In this document: positions 34,801 through 45,525 of the stretch, piece after piece
Layout of the letters: each line of letters starts with the position of its first letter
How positions within the stretch are numbered: position 1 is the stretch's first letter
Assembly (NCBI GenBank): GCA_022385755.1
Contig: MU278363.1
Location: 312,661-376,660, forward strand
Origin: Trametopsis cervina
Taxonomy: Eukaryota > Basidiomycota > Agaricomycetes > Polyporales > Irpicaceae
DNA: 64,000 bases
Direction of reading: 5' to 3'
Made by a program: the position numbers and the translations under genes
The notes under the pieces: generated by a model
What the model saw: the letters and a program-made list of their open reading frames with translations, nothing else
What the model was told of the DNA's origin: nothing
Databases searched by the model: none

Positions 34801-35279
34801 CGTATCGTTCATCGTCGAGTATGCTTCGCATTTGAGGCGCAGCAGCTACCGAAGCTCATGACGACACGTCTGATATGAAATATGAAGGCCATACCTCGAA
34901 CGACCACTGAAGATCGAAACCCTGAGTTGAAGGTGTATGTGGCGTATTACGTTCCCAATAGGCCTTCAGCTCCATCTCAGCCTCCAGCACTGCATCCTTG
35001 CCCAACGTTGAAGGCAAGACCTTGTTGAGCCCTGTCTTGAGCTTGTCGGTAGACAGAGAGTTCGCGGCGTTGAGAATATTGTAGAGGAATTCATCGAGCA
35101 GTACGTTCATAGAACGCAGGGCTTCCAGCTTGAGCTTAATAGGTCGCACATCGGAAAGGATAACGTCAGCCGAGCGTGAGGATATGTAGCTTGGTCCTGT
35201 GCGCAGGTTAGATGCCTTTCGCCCTCGAGTTTGCACATCGGGAATGCTTACCAGCGAAGCTTTCAAAGTTGCTGGCCAT
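31885..35279 (-). CDS. Large protein with an H2A-like histone-fold segment
   Basis: Seven exons: 35252-35279, 34895-35196, 34682-34845, 34619-34630, 34438-34565, 34030-34382 and 31885-33969, giving 1023 aa. The N-terminal ~230 residues are helical and free of low complexity (ILSDVRPIKLKLEALRSM, DEFLYNILNAANSLSTDKLK). After the third exon, spliced residues read AALYLTAILEHVCQHVLSNV then SRVAARDSSRTLATVNDLFV and ALCEDP, closely following the alpha2-alphaC part of histone H2A ([20 protein letters not shown]). The 12-nt exon 4 is needed for that alignment. The remaining ~790 residues are Ser/Pro-rich, basic and probably disordered, ending in an acidic tail. I do not recognise a named family. A chromatin or transcription role is suggested by the fold only. 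Intron 6 (60 nt) is in frame and could be retained. Confidence 0.68.
34619..34630 (-). other. 12-nt microexon
   Basis: Exon 4 of the H2A-like gene. It is flanked by two normal introns of 51 and 53 nt, both beginning GTGCGT and ending TAG. It supplies the last base of a Glu codon, then His-Val-Cys, then two bases of a Gln codon. Skipping it would still keep the frame but would remove four residues from the middle of the predicted helix. Confidence 0.65.
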
Positions 35280-35760
35280 CAGACGATATTAGGTATAGAT
35301 TAAGCGTGCCAGACTTGAACGACGACGTGATAGACGAGAAGAGAGGAAGGAGTGGAAGGTCAAGTAAGGGAGTATGAATTACAATGATGAAACCCAGCGC
35401 CGATTGTTGTGAGAGCGTAGTGACGGCCCCGCCTTATTATCTCACCAACCCGCACACGGAAAATAAGGGAAAAAGACCCGCTGGGTGTTGCTAACCCGTG
35501 GTCATCAAAACACAGCACATGTCGTATAGCTATACTATCTTGTAGTACGAGTGCTTTACATCAAGTTGTCAGAGTACGCATCATTATATCAGTATGCGGT
35601 TCGAGTTCAGCGGCAAACAGACGTTGTGGCGAAGCTTATCTTGCGCATTTGTTGGACAGTCTCAACACGAGCATAGGTTACTGAACGACCAGAAATGATG
35701 TAACTGCCACACAAAAGTACTCTGCCATTCGAACACCACTAAACAAATAAGTAAATTGTA
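35280..35760. other. Spacer upstream of the H2A-like gene
   Basis: Promoter of the H2A-like gene and 3' end of the zinc-finger gene, both minus strand. No TATA box or gene is supported. Confidence 0.4.
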
Positions 35761-37060
35761 TCATAACATATTCTCTACGTCCGTATCGTCACCTGGAAGA
35801 ACATCCCATCTAGGCAGCGACATAGTCTCAGATGCACCGCTGCTGGCACCGCGTCCATTGGGAGAGTGCTCCTCACCAGCCTGTGCATCTGGCAACAAAT
35901 CTCCTGATGATTGTGGGGGGACTTCGGTATGTATTATATCAGTAACAGTGTCCACCGGCGGTTCCGCGGGGACCTGCTCTTCAGCATTAAACGCGCCCTC
36001 CGTGCCATCAATCTTCGTCAGCGCAGCAGGGTGAATGCCAGAGCCTTCGATGACGATAGTTCTTTCGCTGTCGTTCCCGACATCCGCGCTGTCTTCTTCC
36101 AGTTCATCGTATTCAGCATCTGCGTCTTCGTCTTCATCCTCGATGGGCCGATGGCTGTCTCCTGCCAGGTACTTTGCTCCTATGACAAGTCCTTTCGCCA
36201 CCATTGATGTGACCTCAGCGGCTGCGAGGTTGTCGCAATATTTGGGCCCACGTTGTGAGGCATATCCGATCCACTCGTCGTACTCCCCGTGTGTCATGTG
36301 CAAAACGGCCTGTGTCGGGTCCTTACCCGCTTCTTGGGCTTGAAGTTCAATTGAAGCTATCCTCGCCGATAGTCGGCGAGAAGCACAAGATGGTACCGCC
36401 GCATTAGATCGCTTGCCGGGGTGAACATAACATGTGATGTTAGCAGCGACCTATCCAAAAAAAGATTAAAAACGTATATATGACAAACTGTCGTATTGTT
36501 CCTACATTAGCTCCGAACCAGGCATGAGCTTCAGGAGATAAGCAAGCTTTGGAAATTCGCAGAGGAACGGACATATACGAAGGTAGGGTTTGAGGTAGTG
36601 GCGGCGGTGGCGGATGATTGGCCCAGAAAGCGAGCGCGGCAGTTGGCTTCAATGGCATGCTGCGGTGCTGGGGTTCCTTGTGGTGCTCGGCGAGTTCACT
36701 GGGTGTCAAGGCTATATGCTCACAACCTACAGAGCTCAATATCGTGCGATGAATTTAGGAGCTGACGTCCAACACTTACCCGCATATGCACACAGCAAGG
36801 AGTCATGGGAATGGCCCTTTAGATGTGCGCCAAGATCCTTCACCGCTGGGAACCGTCTACCACAATCTTCCCATTCACAGATGAAAGGTGCCTATCGGGA
36901 AGGTAAACTCCTAGAAAAAGTGAAGACGACGGCTGAGATTTACCGCTTTCTGTTCTAAAGCATGTAGTGGTGCATGTCTTCCTAAACGTTCAGCAGACTC
37001 AAGTATTGCACCGCATCCCTGCCAGCGACAGGGAGTTTCATGCAGACAGGCAGAAGACAT
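35761..37060 (-). CDS. Triple C2H2 zinc-finger protein
   Basis: Four exons: 36944-37060, 36780-36891, 36506-36726 and 35761-36450, giving 379 aa. Splicing reveals three C2H2 fingers with a C-x4-C spacing, in order CRWQGCGAILESAERLGRH, CEWEDCGRRFPAVKDLGAH (H about four residues on) and CAYAGCEHIALTPSELAEHH. The first and second introns lie between successive fingers. The C-x4-C, WxxC-containing type occurs in GLI/ZIC and AEBP2-like factors, so a nuclear nucleic-acid-binding role is likely. A Pro-rich linker and a moderately conserved-looking helical part (MTHGEYDEWIGYASQRGPKY) follow, and the C-terminus is acidic. The start ATG at 37060 is the only one in frame before finger 1 and gives MSSACLHETPCRW. 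Family unknown. Confidence 0.72.
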
Positions 37061-37204
37061 TTGTAATGCCTGACGCTCTTCTAACACTTCAAAATATCGT
37101 AAATTAGCTAGAATGACATTACCGTGGCTATTGCAACGTACAGCGAAGAGGCCTATCCTTCAAGTCTAAAGAAAACTTGTAAGCCTGGTGTGTCACTAAC
37201 AGAC

Positions 37205-40200
37205 TTATAACGCACTCCTAGAGTTAGTTACACCTCGCGGCCCCGCCTTTGCAGCGGAACCCATTCTCCCTCGACGTACCACTTCCGACCTCGACGAGCT
37301 ACCAGCCTCAAACTGCTCCTTGAACTTTTTGATCCGCCCCGACATAGGCTCAATCTCCACAACAACCTTTCGGGAATGGCGTTCTGAGAATGTAGGCCGG
37401 AAGGAGGTTGGGGGAAGATCCTCCTCCGATTCGGGTGTTGCCACAACTTCAGAGTCGGAGTCGTGAATTACTTTTCGACGTTTGGAAGGACGATTGGGGG
37501 ATTTGGTGTCGTCCTCCGAACTAGGAGAGGCTACCATGCGTTCCTTCCCCTTCCGTGACGGATTTTGAGGCGAACCGAAGCCGAGCAGCCCCGAAGGCAC
37601 AAATCCATCCGTGCTTGAGCTGTCTGCCCCCGTATCAACTGTCATGCGATTTTCGACGCTGGGAGTTGCAGTCGGAGAATCAAGAAATAGAGGTTCCTTA
37701 GAGGAACCAGCCACTGGGACATGCTGGGGCGTGGATGGAACTTCTGACCGAATGGAAGGAGAACCTGCCTCGACTGGAGTCGATGATCTTGACGGTGGTG
37801 GTAGCGATGCAGCTGATTCCAACATCGGGGAAGTAACTTCTGTCATTCTGGAAGGAGGTCGAGCAGTATCATCAGCAGCTGTTGCAAAGTTAACTGTCGG
37901 ACGATCGCCTTGTAGCATTTCTTGAGCTTCGACATAGGCCATTTGGATTGCCCCTGGCGTATGAATCTCCTGGATTTCCTGAGCCTCGGCAGGATCTTCA
38001 CTGTGTTCAATGTCCGGGGCTTGAGTCTCTTCAGGCTCGATTGGGAGGGGCTCGCTACTCATCCGGATCACGTCCGCAGGTGCGACTTCAGTGGACGAAA
38101 GGCTGGAGCTGTCATCTATTACTATAACTTCTCGTCGAGTCACTTCCAGGGGCAGCTGCGACACGGTGTTTGTCTCAGATGTGGTCTGTTGTACCCTCCG
38201 TTCTGGCAGCTCCGCAGATCGTTTCCGCTTTACTGAAACTGTATTCCCGGGACTTGGACTGTTGACCGACGAGGGTGAGCCCACTGAACGTCCTAATGAG
38301 CGGAGTATATCTTTCGCAAGCGTCTTGGGATTTGGTGTTAGCGCGCCATGTAGACCTGGTTCGGCCGATATCTTCTGGCGACTGGGCGTGCTGAACACCG
38401 TTTGCGATGAACGATTATTGGAATGAGGAGCAGGATGGCCAAGAGGGCCGCTCTGCATTGTTACCATAGGGTTTGTGCTGACTGCGGCGTGAACGTGTGG
38501 GCTTATCGAAGGGGCAACATCGTCAAGGGCTATCACTTGAGCTATATTTTGATGGCAAACAATAAGCTCAACCATTCAGAGGATGTGATGAAGTCTGTGA
38601 CTCACGCTGCACGGACTGAGAAGTATTAGTCGAAGACTGTATGGTTGGTTGAGTTGCGGGAGGCTGCTGTGGTTTTGGTGTAGGATCTTTAGCCTGGTAT
38701 GCGACAAATGGAGAGGGCGATGGGGCTCGTTCAGCATTGACTTGAGTGCGCGAGGCGGATGCACGAGCCATATCGGTTTGCATTGAGGGCGATTCGACTT
38801 GTTCAGCATTGTCTTGAGTGTGCGGGGCGGATGCACGAGCCATATCATTTTGCATCGAGGACTCATCTGGCCTAGCAGATGGCTTCGCAGCCCTAACGGT
38901 ATTGACGCCTATAGAGATAATAGTACCGATTTCTGTGCCATGAAGCTCCTACAGTTAATGTATCAGGCAGGGTAGACAATCAAACGCCAAACCTTATATA
39001 CGGACCTGCAATGCATTCGTCAACAGATCTGATATCTCTTGCACATAGGAACGTATTTCAGGGGGCACAGCGACAGTGTTGACGAGTAATGTGGTTGTCG
39101 GCTCGAGTGCGATCCTCTGCAACCGCAACAACTTTTGTAGTGTTAGCTTGACGACGACATCAAGCAAATCAGGCCGTGCAGCCTGGACAGTCTATGCAAA
39201 GTGTCAGCTTTAGTAGTTCTATGGCTCTGTATGTACTCACTTGCATCACTACGAGCACCTGCTGCTTTGCTCGCTCTCTCGTGCGTTGATTTTCATGCGA
39301 CATACTAGAGCCTTCCATCTGAGCGCCTTTGGTGGGCTGAGCAGTCGTCTGATGTCCCAGTGCACCTGTAAGAGAGCTGGATGTGCTCGAAGAAGGAATC
39401 GCATGGGGTGCGGATGTGGTGGCCCTTCGCACATCAGCTGGCCGAGCTACATACAGACTATGAGAATGTGTAAGAAATAATTAGAGATGCTCTTACATGG
39501 CTGGCTCAACGTCACACCGGCCCCAGGTTGAAATGACGGGCTGGAAGATGGAGGCGCCCGATGACTCTCAAATCTGGTTGGACGGGGTGGATTCTGCTGC
39601 CGATTCTGAGGGGCGTTGACAGGGGCGTTGGGTCGAGGAGCTGGCTGGCTGCCGTACGCACGATGCTGGGTGGAGGAGCCACCATGAACCGCGGGGGCTG
39701 CTCGAGGCCTCGACGACTCATATGTCGGAGGCCTTACTTGCGCTTGGGGTGTTTCGTGTTGAGGCGGTTGGCGATATGTATGCGAACGGTAGTATTGCTG
39801 AGTCTGCGGCGGGGGTGGTGGGTAGACGGGCGACTGTTGATGAGCAGCAGATGAGGTTGAGGCAAACTAGGTTACACGGAATGACATGATGCATTTAACA
39901 TGGGTTATGAAGTTACATACCTGCTGGTAGCCATTGCCCGCGTTTTGTGGATAAGTGTACTGTCCAACAGGTGGCGGTGGTTGAAACGTGCCAGGAATAC
40001 TTGTTCGGTGTTCGGTGTTTGTGCCAGCGATGAGCGGAACGCTGAACATCGTTCAGTGACATAGCAGTATCTTCAGCCAGTCTAAAAGCATACCTCTGGG
40101 AAGCCTGAGAACCCAAACGTTCAAGCAAACGTCTGTGCGCGGTCATTAACAGTATTAAGATGCATACCGCGTGTATACTCACTGAGCCTCCTGTCCTGCT

Positions 40201-40418
40201 TGTACTCGGGCCTGCAACGCTGAAAGAGCCTGTTGGTACATTCCGTGTCTCTGATGTGCTTCCTGCTCAACGTTATCTAGAACAGCGCGAGCGCGATTGA
40301 CCTGTTCGAGGACCGAGGAGTAATGACCGTCTGTGAAAACCTGATCGCTGCTGAACAGCGACTGTAGTGGAAGAGATAGTTCTTGTGAAGGCAGTCCATT
40401 CTGCTGTTCATCGCTCAT
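37205..40418 (-). CDS. Disordered protein of unknown function
   Basis: Eight exons: 40183-40418, 40094-40132, 39921-40041, 39497-39866, 39241-39446, 39006-39191, 38606-38948 and 37205-38541, giving 945 aa. A short N-terminal helical part (VLEQVNRARAVLDNVEQEAH) is followed by a Gln/Pro/Ser-rich region. A more ordered, Leu-rich helical segment around residues 330-395 (PDLLDVVVKLTLQKLLRL, VPPEIRSYVQEISDLLTNAL) looks conserved. Then comes a 24-residue tandem repeat and a long Ser/Pro/Glu-rich tail with a basic stretch (PSKRRKVIHDSDSE) that could be a nuclear localisation signal, ending in an Arg-rich segment. No enzymatic motif is visible and I do not recognise it. It shares a divergent promoter with NDUFAF5. 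All intron boundaries keep the frame. Confidence 0.66.
38712..38855 (-). repeat. Two-copy 72-bp coding tandem repeat
   Basis: Inside the previous gene, residues starting MQNDMARASAPHTQ and MQTDMARASASRTQ form two adjacent 24-residue units (38784-38855 and 38712-38783) with roughly three quarters of residues identical. The unit length is a multiple of three, so copy-number change would keep the frame. Confidence 0.8.
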
Positions 40419-40658
40419 GCTTCAGGCTCGTCGACACGCAATAAAGAAGCCGACAGAGCGCACAAGACGCGAAATGTGGAGGTCGAAGACTAAGGTTGCC
40501 GCCAATGTGTTCCCGCGCTCCTGAACGCTTTCCGTAGCCTTGCCACAAGCTGACTAAGCAGACCTGGCGTGACAGAGAAACGCGTCGCGTAACGCGAGCT
40601 AGTTAAAACACCGCGCCCTAACATCTGGCAGTATCGAGCTTGTGCGGCAGACCCCTAC
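40419..40658. promoter_or_regulatory. Shared divergent promoter
   Basis: Only 240 bp lie between the start codons of the disordered-protein gene (-) and NDUFAF5 (+), so the two promoters must overlap. The stretch contains CGCG-rich segments but no TATA box. Confidence 0.5.
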
Positions 40659-42115
40659 ATGCAAATGATTCCGATAGTATCTCGAAGGGCTGTCGCTCTG
40701 TGGTCTATCTCCAGATTATCCAGCAGGCGTTATGCTTCGGTATCGTCATCGTCGCCCTTGAACCCGAATTCAGTGGGCCCGTTTCAAGTATTCGATCGCA
40801 ATGCGAAACGGATGCAAAGGGACCGGTCAGCAGTCAAAGACAGCGGTGAAGCCAGCAGGACCGTGGACTATGTGCGAGAGGAGGTTGCAGACAGAATGCT
40901 AGAACGGTTGCTGGTCAGTCATGTGGCTCAGTTCAGTGGTGGATTCTATCCAATACACACTTTGCAGGATATCAAAAGAAAGTTCAATACGATATTGGAC
41001 TTGGGTTCCGGGCCTGGCCACCTCTCCAAGATGCTTGAGACCGCCACTACAGCCAAAGTAGTCATGCTGGACTCAAGTGGTACGTCCCCATACTAAATAA
41101 ACTCGTGTCTCCTTAATCTCGAACGGCTAGAGAAGCTCCTACACCGTGATTCAGATGACGAGTTTGAAGGTATGCATATAGTACACGGGGTTTAACAATG
41201 AAGTTGACATCAGAACCAGTACAAGTGGAAAGAATATGCGCGGACGAAGAGAACCTTCTCGAGACCATCCCCCGTAATTCGCAGGAAGCTATTGTGTCTT
41301 GTCTCAGCCTACATTGGGCGAACGACCTCCCCGGGGTCCTTGTGCAGATAAAGGAGGCTCTACAGCCTGATGGCGTATTTTTAGGAGCACTATTCGGCGG
41401 AGACACTTTGTTTGAGCTGAGGCATGTCCTTATATCACTTACTGTATGCTCAGTATTCTAACGAATCTTGAGCCAACAGAACATCCCTCCAAATCGCAGA
41501 GGCAGAACGTGAAGGTGGCATCTCACCTCATATTTCTCCCATGACAGGTACGCATGCCCAATCCGTATCATCTGAACGAACGTATGACACTAACTCAATT
41601 CTTGCAGACTCGCGGGACATGTCCAATCTCCTCGGGCGTGCTGGATTTACTTTGTTGACAGTAGACGTCGATGAAGTGAAAGTAAATTACCCGTCGATGT
41701 GGGAGCTCCTTGACGACTTGCGTGATATGGGCGAGAGTAATGCCGTTATAGGGCGGTGAGTGCAATTCCCCCAACGGTCCATGAATTTCGCGCTAAGATG
41801 ATGATGATGTTAGCCGCCATATTCTACATAGGGACACCCTTGCGGCAGCGTCTGCGATATATAAAGGTAATAATTGGAGTGTCGCTGAGTGTGCACAAGC
41901 TAATATGCCATCTGGTTGCAGAGATGCATGGAAACGAGGATGGCAGCATACCAGCTACGTTCCAAGTCATTTTTGTGGTAAGCTTCGCATCCTCATTCCC
42001 TCTGTTTGTGGATGGATGATAAAGGTCATGTAAGATTGGATGGAAACCGGCACCCAACCAACCAAAAGCACTGGATCGTGGAACAGGAGAGACCAACCTC
42101 AAGGATATTTTATGA
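40659..42115 (+). CDS. NDUFAF5: Mitochondrial complex I assembly factor NDUFAF5
   Basis: Eight exons: 40659-41079, 41131-41169, 41214-41421, 41480-41547, 41608-41755, 41832-41866, 41922-41977 and 42035-42115, giving 351 aa. It is a class I SAM-dependent methyltransferase-fold protein. An Arg/Ser-rich presequence ([20 protein letters not shown]) suggests mitochondrial import. The family signature [16 protein letters not shown] is at 41-56, the SAM-binding motif [10 protein letters not shown] at 112-121, then [25 protein letters not shown], and the C-terminal [13 protein letters not shown] with [15 protein letters not shown]. In humans NDUFAF5 hydroxylates an arginine of NDUFS7 during complex I assembly. 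Intron 3 (41422-41479) begins with GC rather than GT; only this donor gives the family-invariant ELRTSLQ. The 3' end faces TRM10, 28 bp away. Confidence 0.93.
41422..41479 (+). other. GC-AG intron in NDUFAF5
   Basis: The third intron starts AG|GCATGT and ends ACAG. The only nearby GT (at about 41426) would put the downstream exon out of frame. The remaining donor positions (+3 A, +5 G-like context) fit the known GC-AG minor variant of U2 introns. Confidence 0.8.
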
Positions 42116-42143
42116 TGTGTAAAGTAGACTCTTTACAGCATGA

Positions 42144-43431
42144 TTATGACGATGGTAATTCCGGGTGCGTGTTGTCCATAGCGGTAAGAACACCATTTCC
42201 GCTCTGTGCAGGGCTGAGATCATCTGGTGCGGATGTGACCAACGTCTCAGTTTCCTCCCCTGAGCCTCCTACATCATCATCCCCTGAGCCATCATCTCCC
42301 TCCTCTTCCAATACGGCAGCATCAACGACAATTTGTTCTCCATCCTGTTCATCAGGCTTGGTCTTTATTTCCTCGGCAGGCCCCTTTCCTCGATCATGGA
42401 ACTTTCTCTTCGGCACCACATCTTCCAACGCACGTTTCCAGTCTCGCGTTTCGACCCATTTCAATAGGATCTCAAATGTCTGGTTCACCGTCAAGACTTT
42501 CCTGGTTCTCATCTCCGCCAAGTATGTGCCGATAGGAAGACGGGCAGAACGGATGCCTGACGCTTGGGATTTCTTGAGACAGAGATTCTGATGATTGGAG
42601 GGATGTTATTTACGGTCCAAACGATAGGGAGTTGAGGAACATACCCTATATCTGTTATGGTCACATATCCCTCCTATAATATATGTTTCTCCTTCCTTCA
42701 GTTCCGAGAGCTCGTATTCGCTATCGGCGGTGAGGTAGACAACAGTCTCCTGTGCCGCAGACTGGCCCCTCGACTGGTGTTCAGCCTTTCCACCATCTCC
42801 TGCGTCTGATGATTGCTCCTGCGCTAAGCTGTTCGCTGCGGTTTCCTCGTCGGGCTTTGCCCATAGCCGTTCATAGCTCTCATGCCACCATTCCGTATCG
42901 TGCCACCTCTTGTATGCTGCATCGCCAATGGAATCGAGACGCGTGAGCGTGCGCTTGTCAAGCGATGTAAATAGCACAGACTCAAAAGGTTGGGTAGTTT
43001 TCCGGTTGGCACTATATGTGAATGCTAATTGCGAAGTCAATGATTTTATTTCCTAGTTTTTGTTGTGAGTACAAGCAAAGGCGATAGCCAAGTGAACATA
43101 CGTTTTCGCTCATGAGATCATCAAACCCTAGATCCACTACAATCCTGGATCTGAAGGGTGTTCTTGGGCCATCCGTCTTCGCTTTCTTTCTGGGGCCTTC
43201 GTCTCCCTCATCCAGCTCTCCTGCGGCTCTCTTTTCTGCCAGCTGTTTCCTCTTTTCCCTCTTCTTCTCCCTTTCATATGCTCTTCTTTCTTTCTTCTGT
43301 TCTGCTAACCTCGCAGCCCGAGCCTGCCTCTTCTGCGCGTTTTTTGATAAATGCTGCCCATCGGTAGAAGTAGTGGCCGCGGGTGTAACTTCATTGACAA
43401 ACCCGTCGTTCGTCGGTTGTGATTCGTCCAT
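42144..43431 (-). CDS. TRM10: tRNA (guanine-9-N1)-methyltransferase
   Basis: Three exons, 43102-43431, 42645-43052 and 42144-42587, give 393 aa. The SPOUT-type Trm10 domain is recognisable: RIVVDLGFDDLMSENEIKSL, LAFTYSANRKTTQPFESVLF, then TVVYLTADSEYELSEL and ETYIIGGICDHNRYRNLCLK, then ARLPIGTYLAEMRTRKVLTV and NQTFEILLKWVE. Trm10 methylates N1 of purine 9 in cytosolic tRNAs using SAM. The N-terminus carries the usual basic coiled segment (AQKRQARAARLAEQKKERR) for tRNA contact, and the C-terminus adds an acidic tail of about 60 residues. The start ATG at 43431 gives MDESQPTNDG. A fully spliced frame is required; both introns are phase 0. Confidence 0.94.
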
Positions 43432-43957
43432 GGTATATGTGTAAGTACAAGAGAGAGGATGGGTGGAAGTCAGAAGAGCACGAAGTACTGCACTATGATA
43501 GCAAAGCGATCTACATAACAGATCTCGATAGCATTCATGATCGGCGGCCAGCGTCGGTAAAGCACGTGCCATGCTAATCATCGCTCACTACCATCCTTCA
43601 ACTTGTGAGTTTCTAACAATATTGGAAGTCTCAAGATGACCACGAAACCGGAGGTATGCTGCCAATCTCTACGCAGACAGGTATGTACTATGCCCTCCGG
43701 CGTCACATCTGATGAAGCAGGCTGGAAGTCATCCGAATGCAGACGTTTGTTTCTCAAAAAGGCAGGCGTGCTGGAAAGTCTTATGTGACAAGATGAAGGA
43801 GTTCTGCCATAATCACCCCCTATGAAAGGTTGCGCATGTTGGATTTAGACCCTCTGAAAACTTGACCTATAGTCACTTCCTCTACGACGATCAGACTGCG
43901 TAGTGGACCCTCCGCTCGAGCTCCACACATCCGCGACACACTCTAATCCATACAGCC
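43432..43957. other. Divergent region between TRM10 and the orphan gene
   Basis: About 0.5 kb. No TATA box or repeat is evident, and short open frames are not supported. Confidence 0.4.
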
Positions 43958-45103
43958 ATGATACTTCAAAGTTTCCTCGGTACAACTATTTCTTCTGTCT
44001 TTGCCGCCATACGCAATAGCCTCGCTCGGAATGGCGAGCAACTCTCTGGTATCCGGGATCTTTACGCCCGCCTACTAGAACTAATACCCCAAACGATACC
44101 CAATGCATTGCGTGGTATGAAACCTCGTACCGCGCATGATGTTTCCACGACATCAGACCCTCCAGCTACCAAGACAATCCGCGGCCCCATAGGCTTCTGC
44201 AGAGTTGTCATCCCATGCGATGAAGTCGACGGCCAGCCGTGCCTTCGTGCCACTTCCCTCATTCACGGGGTGTGTCCCTCGAGCTCGTATCATGACTTTG
44301 CCCCACCCCCCTCGTTCCCCGACAACTCACATACGACGACAACCCTTCCTCCTCCCTACGACCCGATGACCGGTCGACCAAGCTTCGAATTGGCATTGGC
44401 TATTCGCGCTGCGTTTACACTGCTCTGCATATGGATATTGTCACTGGGATATCGCGCGACTGTACGACGGCTCAGCAGAGATACTGAAGTGCATCGCTCG
44501 GACACACCTCAGAACGAACATGCATCAAAACTGGTCCGAGACGTTCTACCCACCGAACCTCCAATTCGGCGCTATCTAAATAGTCCAGCCTTCCATGCCA
44601 CTCAGCAAGGACGCATGCGTATCGGATCCTCACCTGGAACTCAAAGGCACGCGAGATCTGCGATCCAGGTGAAAGGTGAACCCAATGTGGCAAATGCAGC
44701 TCAACACCAGGCGGAGGAGAGAAGTGTCTCGACCATGCAGGGGGGAGGTCGCGCAAAGCGCCGCAGGATTCGTGCCGGAAAACAAGTCAAGGCTCGTCGA
44801 GAGAAGTGGTTAGCTAAACAGGTCAAGCTCGACATAAACACAGCCACCGGGAGTAAAGTAGCGGACGAGAGCTACCCCTCGCCTTCGCCTATCGCACCCA
44901 CCGTATGCGACAAACACGAGCCGCATACGCCTCGGCAGCAATGCTCAGCCAAGGCCCCTCACTATAGTCGGCTAATCAGACCGAGATCTGGGGCAAAAGT
45001 GAAGGAGAGGAAGGAGCGCGCGAGGGCTCGAGACGCGACTCTTGCTGCTGCAGCTCTAGGGTCACCAAGCGCACAGCCGGCCACAGGGAGCGTGCATCCG
45101 TGA
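43958..45103 (+). CDS. Orphan single-exon protein with one membrane segment
   Basis: An uninterrupted frame of 381 aa. A hydrophobic stretch at about 148-167 (LALAIRAAFTLLCIWILSLG) could be a membrane helix. The region before it contains four or five Cys and many Pro/Ser/Thr. The part after it is strongly basic (GGRAKRRRIRAGKQVKARRE, SGAKVKERKERARARD), so it would probably face the cytosol or nucleus. No known domain. It is unusual among its neighbours in having no intron, yet the frame is long and no equally long frame overlaps it. It may be a lineage-specific gene. Confidence 0.52.
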   Translation: MILQSFLGTTISSVFAAIRNSLARNGEQLSGIRDLYARLLELIPQTIPNALRGMKPRTAHDVSTTSDPPATKTIRGPIGFCRVVIPCDEVDGQPCLRATSLIHGVCPSSSYHDFAPPPSFPDNSHTTTTLPPPYDPMTGRPSFELALAIRAAFTLLCIWILSLGYRATVRRLSRDTEVHRSDTPQNEHASKLVRDVLPTEPPIRRYLNSPAFHATQQGRMRIGSSPGTQRHARSAIQVKGEPNVANAAQHQAEERSVSTMQGGGRAKRRRIRAGKQVKARREKWLAKQVKLDINTATGSKVADESYPSPSPIAPTVCDKHEPHTPRQQCSAKAPHYSRLIRPRSGAKVKERKERARARDATLAAAALGSPSAQPATGSVHP

Positions 45104-45525
45104 GTTTTGCTCAGTGGCCGACACCCTCACACGGAAGACTTCAACTTTTCACTCTATCACTACACCGGATAATACCTCCACCACACTATCCCACTATCAC
45201 CCTTAATATTCTCCCACACACTATCTCTTCTCCACTCACATAGCCTCATATTTCCTGTAAGATAGCTCATGTATGTATCCCAGCCAGTATTACTACCACA
45301 CTTACCTTTTCATGTAATGAATGGAACGATGATGCATCGTGTAAGTCGTGCACGGTCCATTGCAATCAAGAACATACGTGCGCTATTCATCGCGAATAAG
45401 AAAGAAAGTAGATGTTTGATACAACATGACAACATGGTATCGATACAACATTCAAGCACGAATAAGAACAAACAGTGCGACATGAGAGATGGTAGACTTT
45501 ACAAACCGCAGAGGCATGCGCACAT
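45104..45525. other. Convergent 3' region
   Basis: Spacer between the orphan gene (+) and eIF3b (-), CT/CA-rich near 45120-45250. Short frames on the plus strand are antisense to eIF3b. Nothing else seen. Confidence 0.4.
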
